Of a DNA stretch of 64,000 nucleotides, positions 53,222 through 63,990 are shown piece by piece (position 1 is the first letter of the stretch; each line of letters starts with the position of its first letter). The notes under the pieces are model-generated. The model saw only the letters and a list, made by a program, of their open reading frames with translations. It had not been told where the DNA came from and did no database searches. A program made the translations under genes and the position numbers. Location of the stretch: contig CM074195.1 in assembly GCA_037179385.1 (NCBI GenBank), positions 11,755,887-11,819,886 of the forward strand, in the 5' to 3' direction. Source of the stretch: Holothuria scabra. Lineage: Eukaryota > Echinodermata > Holothuroidea > Aspidochirotida > Holothuriidae.

Positions 53222-53655
53222 TATAAAGAGAGTGCTTTCACATGACGGTTTACTTGGTTAGCCCACTTCCGAGCAAAAATACACCAATTTTTGCCCGTCG
53301 AGAGGGGCGAGGTTTCAACGTAGTGAAAGCACTTTATAGAATGTTGATTAGTCACGTCCGCTGCCGGGCAAAAAAATCAGCAGTAATCCCGTCGGTCGTC
53401 AGCTGATTATCTGTTAGCCATACATACTACGCTACAGTTTTGGTCCGACAGTCAAGAAAGGGCGGGGCTTGTGAAGTCATAGCACCTTAAAGAATGTTGA
53501 TTATTCACGTCCACTGCCTGGCAAATAATCAGCAGTCACTGATCCCGTCGGTCGTCAGCTGGTTAATTGCCAGCTATATATACGTACTACACTAGAGTTT
53601 TGTCCAGCAGTCAAGAAATGGGCGGGGCTTGTAAGTCAGTGAAAGCACTGTATAG
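53222..53655. mobile_element. MITE family E with internal 152-bp tandem duplication
   Basis: Ends CTATAAAGAGAGTGCTTTCAC and GTGAAAGCACTGTATAG are inverted repeats. A third terminal-repeat copy (GTGAAAGCACTTTATAG) lies internally at about 53323-53339. Inside, two units of about 152 bp start at 53339 and 53491 (AGAATGTTGATTA in each) and share GATCCCGTCGGTCGTCAGCT-like and GGGCGGGGCTTGT blocks. The structure suggests amplification of the inner part. Non-coding. Confidence 0.7.
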
Positions 53656-54404
53656 ACAGAGTAACTTGTTGCTTCTTCCAAGTAATTTAGTTTGGGATGA
53701 TGGGTGTATGCCGTTAAGATGAAACTGTAGGGCTGACTTCAACTTCGTTACATTCAGTTTGCCAGTAACGGCTTGATATGTTGAAAAACGAAAACATGTC
53801 ATTCATCGTTTACTGGTTTGGACAATCTCGCAAGGTAAGGAAACATATTAACCCCAGTCTCCCGTGCATTATCCTCCCCCGCATCATGTCGTCTGTTCTC
53901 CCTCAACCCTTGACTCACCACTTATTCTCAACCCCCCCCCCCCCCCCTCCTTGTTCGATGTTTATTGCTCTCAGTCTACATATCATGTTGCGACTTTGAA
54001 TTCGAATGGAAAGGAAGATACATCAAAATGTGCATAGGTTATTATTTTATATCATAACACCATATTTCATAGCTCATTAACATATTGCAAGCAAGTACGA
54101 GGTAAAGTCATTGTGCAAATTACTGCTGACGCTTGCACAAGTTACAACTCCCTGGTCTTTGTAATAAACGTTAAAATATATGAGATAATCACAATTCCAC
54201 CTGCCGCTACATTAAATCCACATTACATCTTAACCATTAATAACTACAACACTTTTTGCTTCTGTCAAATGCGTCCAAATAATTACAACTTTATTGCTTC
54301 TGCAGTTGCTGCCCAAAGCAAGTTCACCAAAAATAATGAACTTTACGAATGAGGAAATTCGATAAGCTCTTAATGTCTTTGCTACGGTATTTTCTTATCG
54401 CTAG

Positions 54405-54458
54405 GTCACACAGAACTCGGTGCAGTACAAAATGTGGAAAAGAGTCATTCCCACAGAG
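54405..54458 (+). CDS. M13 metallopeptidase, proposed stalk exon 1 (54 bp)
   Basis: Proposed micro-exon. An acceptor (TTTTCTTATCGCTAG) precedes it and a donor GTATGG follows. Entered in phase 1 from the ATG exon, it reads without a stop as 18 residues (GHTELGAVQNVEKSHSHR, first codon shared across the junction) and leaves in phase 1. Its length is a multiple of three, so skipping or including it keeps the frame. The product is hydrophilic, as expected for a stalk between membrane helix and peptidase domain. There is no homology evidence; the call rests on splice sites, phase and openness. Confidence 0.55.
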
Positions 54459-54910
54459 GTATGGTCTACTTAATTTGCTTCCAAATAAATGTGATACTAA
54501 TTCGGCTACACAATAACAGATATTATAATTTTAAACGTCTTCCAAAAAAGCGTATACTTTTTTACCGGCTGTAGGTAGAACAAGTCTCTTCTCTATTTGA
54601 AACCAATTTTGTCGATTTTTTATACGCAAGTAGTCAGAAATAATTACGTTCATTCACTAGAACGAATGTTTTTCCGTTGAAGATTGCACAAGTGTAGCTA
54701 GTGATAGGTTACACAATGTAAAGCATCCATGATTTCGCTTGCTTTAACACAATAAAAAATGCCGTAACTTCATCACACATTCAATTCAAAGGAGTGAGTT
54801 TTTAACTCCTTGTTCAAAAAGTAATATTTTATAAAATTATTTTGAATGTTGATATTTTGTTACTTTATCCAAGTTACATAACATTGCTTTCTCTACCGAC
54901 ATTTATACAG

Positions 54911-54955
54911 CATTTGTTGTCGAGCAGGACAAAGCAAACAGCCAATCACAAAGAG
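54911..54955 (+). CDS. M13 metallopeptidase, proposed stalk exon 2 (45 bp)
   Basis: Proposed micro-exon 452 bp after the previous one. The acceptor is pyrimidine-rich with AG at 54909-54910, and the donor is GTATGG, the same as the preceding exon. In phase 1 it encodes 15 residues (AFVVEQDKANSQSQR) without a stop and leaves in phase 1. Its C-terminal half (SQSQR before the donor) resembles the end of the preceding exon (SHSHR) and of the ATG exon (QLHR). A shorter version using an internal AG at 54926-54927 would break the frame, so the longer exon is preferred. Confidence 0.5.
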
Positions 54956-56317
54956 GTATGGATATTTCAAATGATACAAATAACGTCATCCCATTTTCAG
55001 ATCGTAGGCTTAGTCAAATCAATGTTTTCTACTAACCAATCGACTTTGTGAAATCTAACTTAAATCACATAGGCTTCCCGAAAGTCCGTATTTGGATAGA
55101 CATTTGCATTACATACCATTTCATGTCAGTACTACACCTCACCTTCATACATATTCATACACACTTTTAAATGACGTCATCCCTTACAACAGACTGGAAA
55201 GACTAGACAAACATACACACAACATATGCCGGGTATGTAGGCCTAGCCGTTTCTACGAAGAACCTAACCATACGACAGGTTTAATGCTACACAAAATTTT
55301 AGTGTTCTACAAAGTGAAAGGCGAGAATTAGGCCGTCTTTATTCATACATTCTCCAGAAGGCGCAATAAACTCTGCTCAATGCAAACTTTTGTAATCCTA
55401 TTTTTGAAACATGAAAATTTAAAAGTAGCAACGTGAACTACATACTTTATTTCCCGCATGAGATCGTTTTCTCAACGCAAAAACTGCTGTGGCTTGTAGC
55501 CTAGCATTCCACTTATTCATGAAAAGAATACTAGAATTGGTTTTCCTTTAAGCGCCTTCTATATAGCCTATTTCTATTTTATTGTATTCGTTTGACTTAT
55601 ATACGCGTTGTTTCTTATGGTTTACTTCAGCAGTAAACGTTTCTACACGCCATACATACTTGATAGTTTTTCAGTCTATTGCACATCATTGCCACTTGTG
55701 TTCATTCACCTAATCAAAACCGAAAGATAAAATACATCAAGTTTCATATTTTTTTTTCATGGCATGTTTTTCACATCTTCATCGGATGAATTGCCTCCTG
55801 TTTTCTATCTCGCCAATAAGTCTCCCTTATTTAATTTTGTGAGAAATTTTCTTCGCTTGAGTATATAAAATGTGTCTCACGCGAGTACATTTCACACACA
55901 TATACTTTCAAGCTAGAATGATATACAACTAGCTCACATTATGATAACAAACGGCTGGCCCGTGTAATCAAGTTACGCTACATTACGTATCAAGTACAGA
56001 GTGCAAATCGACTGAGACAGTGGAATGTAAACAGCCATTGTTATTCACACCAAGAGCATTTTTTTGTGTTCCATTTTTAACATGTGAATGCCCCCTTTTA
56101 TAACTGTGAATATCTAGGGAAAACTGGGGGAAGTTGCCCCTACGGTCAATCTGGTGTCCCAATACAAGAAAAATACTCCCCTCCTCTCATGAAATTAAGT
56201 ATATTTCTCGTACATGCAGGTGTATCATTTTCAAACCCCCTCCCGCCCGAGCTAGTAGCTGGATCTTTCATTACCCGCCATATTACGACCTCAAATTCAA
56301 CTTGTCATCTCTCACTT

Positions 56318-56475
56318 TAACTATGGAACCTACTACCATTGTGCCTGGTACTCAGCATAATCAATGGAGTAGGGGAAAATCAGGCCAGTGAACCACAACT
56401 GGAAAAAGGCTCGACTTAAACCGATTGGTTTGGAACTGAGTCGTAAACTCCATCTCACAAGCTAACTAACCCACC
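56318..56475 (+). repeat. SINE-like repeat, family B (intron 3)
   Basis: Body copy with TAATCAATGGAGTAGGGGAA, GAACCACAACTGGAAAAAGG and GAGTCGTAAACTCCATCTC, ending CTAACTAACCC. Confidence 0.6.
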
Positions 56476-56635
56476 TTAGCTAAAACCTCCAAATAACCAT
56501 GGGAACATTTTGCATGTCATGCTTAAATTTTCAAATACCCCCACCCCCACCTCCTTCCCGGGATAGTGATCTTTTTCAACGTCCCTTCTGGACCAATTCG
56601 ATTACCTCCTACCAACATCATGATTTATTCGTGCC

Positions 56636-56955
56636 TTAAAGGACCAAACTCCTCCTCCCAGACTGTTTATATTCTCCCAAATAAATTCCTCAAACCACTC
56701 CTCGAACTGTCTCAAGTTCTTCATTGTGCTTGGTGAATACACAAAATCTCATTTATTGCTCAAGACCATGTCCTGGTACTCATACGATATGCTTTGTACT
56801 CCTCGCAGCAGAGGTTTTTTCTTAGTTTATCGCTACACAGACTAGGCGCTATGAAGTGCAAGGAAAACACTTTTTATGGTAATATGAACTGTCTCTGCAT
56901 CTTTTGAAGTTGATGTCAATCAACTGTACAGAACGAGTCCCCAATGGAGAATTTT
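56636..56955. mobile_element. TTAA MITE family A, decayed copy in intron
   Basis: Begins TTAAAGGACCAAACTCCTCC. It keeps recognisable blocks (AAAATCTCATTTATTGCT; ATCAACTGTACAGAACGAG near the right end), but the right terminal repeat is lost. Confidence 0.45.
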
Positions 56956-57530
56956 GCTTTTCCCCTCCCCAAAACCTACTAGCAGTGATAATTGTCTGTC
57001 ATTTAGACCGATCCTTAACCACTTTCCACAAATATGTGTTATTTTATCAATACTTTTAATTCCCCATCACGGCGTCGGATTTAGGCGAGGCGCACCAGGC
57101 ACCTCTCTTGGTCACCATGTGTGTATAAATATGCTTCAAACGTAACCCTTTGACTTCCCGTGACTGTCATTTAACAAAGCTTTCACCCTCCATTGGACCT
57201 TCCTGGATATACCCCTGTTACCGTGGGATACATATTTTTCATGCAACAGCAGGAAAAATTAACCGATGTGAGCATTACTGCGTCATTAATCTAGCTGGAC
57301 ATACGTTGACTACCTCCAAACATAAACAGAGACAATCTTCTCGTCGTCCCAACCAGGGACGTCAAGTTCCCTCAACTAAGTGGGGCAGTTCCTCTCTACG
57401 AAGAAGGGTAACTTTTCCATTCAAACAAAACTAGAGAGTAGAAGTTTTAACAGTTGGGTATATTATTAATTCAAACACTTTCTCGTAAGGAGAGTGTTTT
57501 CTAATGAGGTCACGTTGCGATCCTCTGAAT

Positions 57531-58312
57531 CATGGGCGTCCGCAGAAATTTTTACAAGGGGGGGCAAGGTCATTCATGGATGATTGAATTGTGTACTCTA
57601 TCTAAGCGGGGCGCGACCATCAGTTGGCGCGGAGCGTACAAGAAAATTTTGGGTCTTACAAACCCTCCAGATGGCTGGAAACGACACTTGGCGAGTGTTA
57701 TAAGCTGCATGTACCCAGCCCTGAAACGGGAATTTCATGTCTGTAATTTTTAGATTTTTAGAATTTTCAATCTAAAAAAATTGTTGAAGGTAAATCTGCC
57801 TCTCGGTCACGGCCTCGCACGCCTGAGCACGATAAAACTTACAACTGTCAAACAGCCTATATAGGCCCATATCCGTTTCCCAATTATGAATCACCCCCCC
57901 CCCCCCATATTCACCTTGTATATCCCAGTTACATCCGCGCGTCGCCACTTGAGATCAGCACGGGACCAAACCAAGACCAACGCATTCATCAATAGTCGGA
58001 TGCCATATGCACTTTACATACTTGACAACTAGTACAATTTTGGCAGTTTTTACAATTACAAATTTCCAATAGATATCACGAATGATGGTCCCCAAATTAC
58101 GATTTCACTATTCAGCATACCATCTTCTCTTTTGCTATTCGTGGTCAAATGTCCGCATATTTCAGTAGAAACTGACGCTGTGAGTGAAGATATTTTGATG
58201 ATCTATTTTTATTTTTTTTTTTTATTTTAATTTTTAATTAATTTTTTCACAAGTTTGATTTTCCAGGGGGGCAAGTGCCCCCCTTGCCCCCCCCCCCTTC
58301 CGGACGCCCATG
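57531..58312. mobile_element. hAT-like non-autonomous DNA transposon, 782 bp (intron 3)
   Basis: Ends CATGGGCGTCCG and CGGACGCCCATG are perfect inverted repeats, flanked by the perfect 8-bp duplication CTCTGAAT (57523-57530 and 58313-58320). The left part holds the GGCGC-hairpin module (about 57595-57740). The interior has a C tract near 57893, and the right end has the palindrome GGGGGGCAAGTGCCCCCC followed by another C tract. Non-coding. Confidence 0.9.
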
Positions 58313-61300
58313 CTCTGAATAATCAAAACTATTAAGCGGGACAACGGGATAAGGCGTACTATTTCGGTCTTTTCACCCCTCCTTCTTGACGAGGGACAAG
58401 TCTAAAAAGACCAAAAGAAACCCACCTCTTTGCCAAAGGTTACCACGACTAGTTACGTCCCAAGTGCACTTGCGTTTCATTATTGCATGTAGAAAATGTT
58501 AAAATGTTATATTAAAATGCATTGGTATTTGAAAAATCATGACCACCTTGTCTAACAAGTTCATGAGAATGTTTAAGACAACATTTATACCATTCATGTA
58601 GTGCATTCTTAACTTCATGAGTACTGACTTTCTCGTTGACATCGATTCCGTATACATGTGAATCTACGTAACATATTTATATTCACTAGTTTACGTCACC
58701 CCGTCAGTCTTGCAGACTTTTATTGATGTTAAAAGTCTGGAACAAAAATGTTTATGTGAACCTTGTCAAAAGTATTAAAGTACAGAGAAGATAATAACTT
58801 TAATGATCCAACGATCGATTTGACCGCCGCACCAGTAGCAATCATTAATGTACTTTCTGTCGCCAACACGTGTCTCTACGCGACAGTTAAAATTTCAATG
58901 AGTTCGCAGTTGTCATAAAAACCCATAACTTTAAATATTTATACATTTAGAGGACTAGCATGTAAATCATTTATACATCATTCTTGTGCTCTTGTAATTT
59001 GCGATCGAGTTGCGCTTTAAAGTTTATTTTATTCTAAATTTTATGTGCATATTTTTACAGTGGGGGTCAATGAAAGTCAAAATTAGATCTACATGTTATC
59101 CGTGTACCGAGTTTGCCAAGCAGTACAAAAACAACTTGACCGCCATCATCATCATCTTATGCACTTATGCAAATGATCATTACAGATTAAATTCTTTAAA
59201 AAATAAATGAATACATCATTAATATCGAGAATATTCGCTGTACGCCTCAAACTAAACTCGCTCTAAAGTACAGGGTCCTCGGCTAGCCAATAGTCTCCCT
59301 CATCCTGAAAAGTTAACCAAACTAATCATAACTGCTTTGTCCGTCATTTATTATTAAGTTTTCAATTTCCTTTTTGCATAATTACAATCACTCCTAAAGC
59401 AATGTATAGAGACTTTACATATGTGTCTACATGTTACTGCTATTTAAATATTAAAATGTAGTCACAGAAAACAACACTAAATTTATTTTGGACTTACCAG
59501 TTAAATAACACAAGTGATAGTTAAAACCGTGAAAAGCATGGATACGAGGCAAGACATCAAGGTAATGCCTCATTTAAATTGCTCCCCACCTCATTGGCTG
59601 AAAATGTATTTACAGTATCAGAAATCATTCGTGTATGGTTGACCTATAGGTTACATTACATCCTTGGTCCTATAAACTTTCATCTAGAATGTGAGATGAA
59701 GCTTCTGTAGGTTTATGGGATTATGGAAGTGTTAAAAGAGCTAATATTACATGATCATAGCTTTGCTTGACAGAGTAAAAATATCAGAATATTTTGGCTT
59801 TAAGAAAGTTAAATGGTATGAAAAAATTGTAAAGAAAAAGTGGGGGGAATGAATTCACCACAATTTGAATTTGCGCACATACTAATCTGCCGTATTTCGT
59901 GATTGGCTCTGAAGAAAGACATGACATTTTTCTCACTAAATTATAAAATTTAGGAAAGTAACTCATTTAATTATCTTGCGTATGCAATGTTCAACTTCTG
60001 AAATACCATGAAAATAACTTGGAACTGGGATGTGGATGTTGTTAAAAAAATGGGGGAATGTTTTTGCCATTTAATCATATCCTCCGCGTTTGTCTTCAGG
60101 CTCCCAGACTTTTCAGACATATGTTGAACCTATGGTTCAGTACGCTGATACTTGAAGCAAAATTACTCTTAAGTTACCGACTATTCGACAAAACAAATGT
60201 GAGTCGACATTGTTCAATAAACGATTAACGTCATCATCACAATAATATCTTCATCATTTCATTCATCCAGAGGCATATTTATGGCTAAACATAATTATAG
60301 TTATGACTATGACAAATCGGTTCATTAGATACTGTAATTGCCTAATAGCACAGCAAAAGCGGACTTTGTTCGAAAACTGATTTCAACGATGAACATCTTG
60401 AAGATAAAAGAACCTATCGTAGAGCTGTGTGATAAGATTAATTTACATACAAATTGACTAGTCAAGATATGACAAATTCGTTATTTTCGATAAGTCATCC
60501 CCGGGGAATTTTCTCTTCCGAGATTCAAACACATTGACAGTTTAATGGAAGAGAGACAACTGATTATCTCCTCACTTGTTTGAAAATATGACAAATATTA
60601 TTTTACGATAAGATAAATTACAGCAAGACGAAGAAGATATAAAATGAACAGGAAGCTCCAATTAGAGAAAATCGAAAAGCGATGTTGCAACAAAATATTT
60701 AATTGCATACCGTTTTTGAAAGAAACTTTTTCTACACCACAGGTAATCTCATTGCCGTCGGAACTTTGCTAAGACGGGAAGAAAGTGGATATCCAACCAA
60801 CAGAGACTTTTTCTTAACTTTTAGTTTTGTAAATTTTTGACCAAAAATCTTTGCGTCGACTATTTTGAGAGAGATGGTGACAAACCAAAAAGACCTCGGT
60901 TCCGTTAGCTTTTATTCTGTATATCGTGGGAAGAGCTGTTTCAAAAAAAGTTTAGCATGTAATTCGCATGGCGCAAAACTATATTAGTGCCGGTCACCAC
61001 ATACAAAATATTAGTGCATTTTTCAGTGGCTCCACTAAATGACTGTATAGTATATAAGCGAATTTTATGGTACGACTGGACGGCTTACGACTAAACACGT
61101 GCAAACTCAATTTTATTTGGGCAACAGCTCCATGGTTTCCACCAATGATAGGAAATCACGGGGCTGCATCCCGAATTAAATTGATGGGTCCGATACAACG
61201 GGTCAAGGGGTTCAATACTTGGTTCCGACGGACCGGATACATAAATATTGGCCTAAAGAAAGAATGGCGAACCTCTCTCTTGGGTTTAGCCAACTTTGTT

Positions 61301-61406
61301 GTGTCTTGATCAGAAGGGACTCTAATGCCAACCACAACTGCACTCCCTTTTCCCAGCATACCTGCGTAACAGGGTGTAAGGCTTAGCTCTTGGTCAGTCA
61401 AAGGCT

Positions 61407-61574
61407 TTAAAGTGCGAGCAGACAGTCTGTTTCCCGTTTTTATTTCCTGTGAGAAATCCACTTAAATTTGAGTGAAATGTTGGGAGAAAATTAAAGTGCG
61501 AGCAAACAGTCTGTTTCCCGTTTTTATTTCCTGTGAGAAATCCACTTAAATTTAAGTGAAATGTTGGGAGAAAA
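61407..61574. repeat. 84-bp tandem duplication (two units)
   Basis: Units 61407-61490 and 61491-61574 differ at about two positions. Each contains AACAGTCTGTTTCCCG-type and GTGAGAAATCCACTTAAATT blocks. As 84 is a multiple of three, minus-strand frames across it show a 28-residue repeat, but no known domain appears there. Confidence 0.9.
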
Positions 61575-62432
61575 TTAACCATGTTGCGTTTCGTTTGTAC
61601 GGGCCTTCTAGGACATTGTCTTCTAATGTTAAGAGCTACTGTCTTTTTGGTAAAATGTGATGAGAGGGCAAATATGTTCAGGGTTATCATGGTTGAAAAG
61701 TTTTACATATAAACTTACATAGACACACAGCTATACCCCAGAGCCACGTCGCCAAAGCGAGGTGTTCCCAAAAACTGTCTCACCAAAAGGTGCTGTACTG
61801 GAGCATAAAAGAATGTCCAATAAACCATCGCTATACTACATCTTCCATGGTAACTCTGTCAGTCTAAACTCTGGCATTTTTTTGCACCTAGACTCCTTGA
61901 AAAGGTTCACTACCCACCCCTTTAGCCTATTTCCAGCAGAGACCGATACAACTTTTTCATTGATGTGCCCTCCTCAAAACTTGGATACTCTGGCCACAGG
62001 ATGCAGCCCTCCCTTCTTGCAATGATATCCAAAAAAGAATCATAAAAATACACCAATGTTAGTTCTTCAAGGGTAAGTGAAGTGACGAATAAGATTACAA
62101 ATGGACTACCGGGATCCAAAGGGTCAGGAACCACTGCTCTTCGCCGTGTGCCAGAATATGTAGTCCACCACACGGAGGCCGGTATTACCCCACCACCGTG
62201 TACTAGCGGCAATCAGGTGGGACAAAGTACCTTCTTCTGTGAAAACAGGGTGTGATGAAAGGCATGCATCCACTTTTCAAAACACAAACCAGTGCCAATT
62301 GTTTTTAAGCTTTTGTAGGAATCTGCTTCAAAAACAAACTTATCACATCTTATTTTTTATATTTACTTATATATTCATTCACATTTATATTCACATTTAT
62401 TCACTCTGCACTTTTCATGACTCTATCTACAG

Positions 62433-62456
62433 ATTCAGTTGGAAGGAATAACGACG
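62433..62456 (+). CDS. M13 metallopeptidase, proposed stalk exon 3 (24 bp)
   Basis: Proposed micro-exon with acceptor AG at 62431-62432 (CTCTATCTACAG) and a full consensus donor GTAAGT at 62457. In phase 1 it reads DSVGRNND and leaves in phase 1, joining cleanly to the conserved exon at 63925. The strong donor and the exact phase match on both sides support it. At 24 bp it is near the lower size limit for ordinary exons, so an RNA read is needed to prove it. Confidence 0.55.
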
Positions 62457-63053
62457 GTAAGTGATCCGATAGCAGGTTGGAATGTATCTTTGGCATGCTT
62501 AGTAAATATTACAATAAGTATGGCGGCTCGTTGAAATAAGTTATAAGCTGGGTAACTCCTTCATCTCAAAATTTGTGAAATTTCTCTCATTCCATAAATC
62601 ACGTATTGTGTCGGAAACATAAATTGAAAGGTGAGACAAAAAATGCAATTTGAATAGCTGAAGTGAGAAAACTAATTACAGATAAAAGGTGATTAGCCTT
62701 CAGCTAGCTTTCTCACCAGACCAATGGTAAGATGTAATATGCTATTACTTCGCTACTAGCATTACAGTTTTGTGCTTTAAGGCTGATGGGCATGCTACTC
62801 GACTTCAATGCAACAAATTCAAAATGCGTTGAGCATCGTAGCTGTTACACTGGAGTAGACATTAATTCCGAGTAATTATTCTGCCAAACTGTGACATGCA
62901 TTCCAATTAAGCGAGGCTCACTTAACAAAGTATACTTTCAAGAACACGTGAATTCAATGGAGGTAAAATTATATAAGCTGGCTGAAATCGAAAGTGCCTC
63001 GAGTCATTTAAAAACTGCACATTTCCATTAAAAATTATCGTAAGAATTTTATA

Positions 63054-63411
63054 TTAAACTGTAGCGGCAATCAGAGTTTGCTTTATAATTTTTTTCTCAT
63101 CTTTAACTCTTCACCACATTTGTTCACTAACTTACCTGAACAAAAATGATCCATGTATATCATTTAATGTCGTGATTAGTCACAGTTAAGAAGAGGATGT
63201 CTAGTCTTGCATCTGTGTGGAATTTTTCTTACCCGAACAAATGTTCAGAAATTTTTATTTAATAGTAAGTGACACAATGTTAACATTTATTCTAACCTGA
63301 AAGAGCTCTTCAGTGTTTGAATATCCTTGCAAACAATCAGTTTCGAGAGGAAAGCCCGTTGCTGGAACGAAAGGTTGCTATTCGTTGTCAAACTCTGATT
63401 GCCCCTTTAAA
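63054..63411. mobile_element. TTAA MITE, family D, copy 3 (last intron)
   Basis: About 358 bp. The left end contains GGCAATCAGAGTTTG and the right end is CTCTGATTGCCCCTTTAA, so the inverted repeat is clear. Internal blocks TTCTAACCTGAAAGAGC and GCAAACAATCAGTTTCGAG match the other copies. It lies about 500 bp upstream of the CLTPTC exon. Confidence 0.7.
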
Positions 63412-63924
63412 TGTAACATATACTGCAGTACGAACATAGGACAAATTATCGATATGTAAGCGATTACTGTATGCTATGCTGATTTTATGACCTGATGAAA
63501 CATTTGCTTGGCGTCTTTGAACTTTTCTGTTTACATACACACATTTAAGTTATAGATAGGTTTTACGGCTTCACTTCTAACCACACACACTGTAAAAGCG
63601 TGCAATCAAACCTGTTTAAATGATTTCCTAATCATTTTTAAAATGTGGGAGCCTAGCTCTTTCTACGTGGTAAGATATATACAGTCTTGCACTCTCGTAA
63701 GTAATAGTGTACAGGAATTCCTGTCAAAAAGTTACAGATTATCTAGTTTCTGATATGTACATATACCCTTTCAAATTGCAACTACACATAGAATTATAGG
63801 ATAAACTTTTGCCGTTTTGTTGCAAAGTAAAATGTCATCAAAAAGAACGACTCGTACCAAAAATCCGTCCCACAATCCTTTGCAAATTGATGATAAAGTG
63901 GTCAATTGTTCATTTTTTTTTTAG

Positions 63925-63990
63925 GTTGCGCCTTTAATTACAGTAAGGAGGAGGAAGATGTGTGTCTGACGCCAACGTGTGTATCAACTG
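63925..63990 (+). CDS. M13 metallopeptidase, first ectodomain exon with CLTPTC motif
   Basis: Exon of 66 bp between a T-rich acceptor (AG at 63923-63924) and donor GTAAGC at 63991, phase 1 in and out. It encodes GCAFNYSKEEEDVCLTPTCVST, followed by a glycine codon split over the junction. The segment VCLTPxCV is the hallmark start of the M13 ectodomain; its two cysteines are the first conserved pair. NYS is an N-glycosylation sequon. The next exon should carry the conserved stretch of the D-P-C-x-D-F-F type. No catalytic residue is in the window, so activity cannot be judged, and neprilysin, neprilysin-like and ECE cannot be told apart. Confidence 0.82.

Larger units (their letters stand above)
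41250..54404 (+). other. Intron 1 of the M13 gene as modelled (13.2 kb)
   Basis: Bounded by the GTGAGT donor and the acceptor at 54403-54404. It holds a hAT-like element (41478-42908), a TTAA MITE (45126-45453), three copies of the CTATAAAGAG-type MITE, another possible hAT-like element (47678-48205), hAT-like fragments near 49.6, 50.9 and 51.3 kb, and C tracts at 49220, 50910, 51361, 52127 and 53932. I searched by eye for further phase-1 micro-exons and found none that convince, but more could exist. Confidence 0.6.
54956..62432 (+). other. Intron 3 of the M13 gene as modelled (7.5 kb)
   Basis: Holds a SINE-like repeat (56318-56475), a decayed TTAA MITE (56636-56955), the hAT-like element at 57531-58312 and an 84-bp tandem duplication (61407-61574). 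The stretches 54956-56300 and 58321-61400 are AT-rich and show nothing recognisable. Confidence 0.55.

Noticed and set aside
60733..60774. Possible 42-bp phase-1 micro-exon after TTTTTCTACACCACAG
   Set aside because: The only donor in phase is A|GTGGAT, which is weak, and the acceptor is followed by GTAATC and could as well be a donor-like match.
61922..62212. 96-codon open frame, - strand
   Set aside because: Composition is protein-like but no family could be recognised and no exon partners fit. Listed only as a finding to check.
63683..63694. Possible 12-bp phase-1 micro-exon before GTAAGT
   Set aside because: Too short to trust, and the acceptor lacks a pyrimidine tract.
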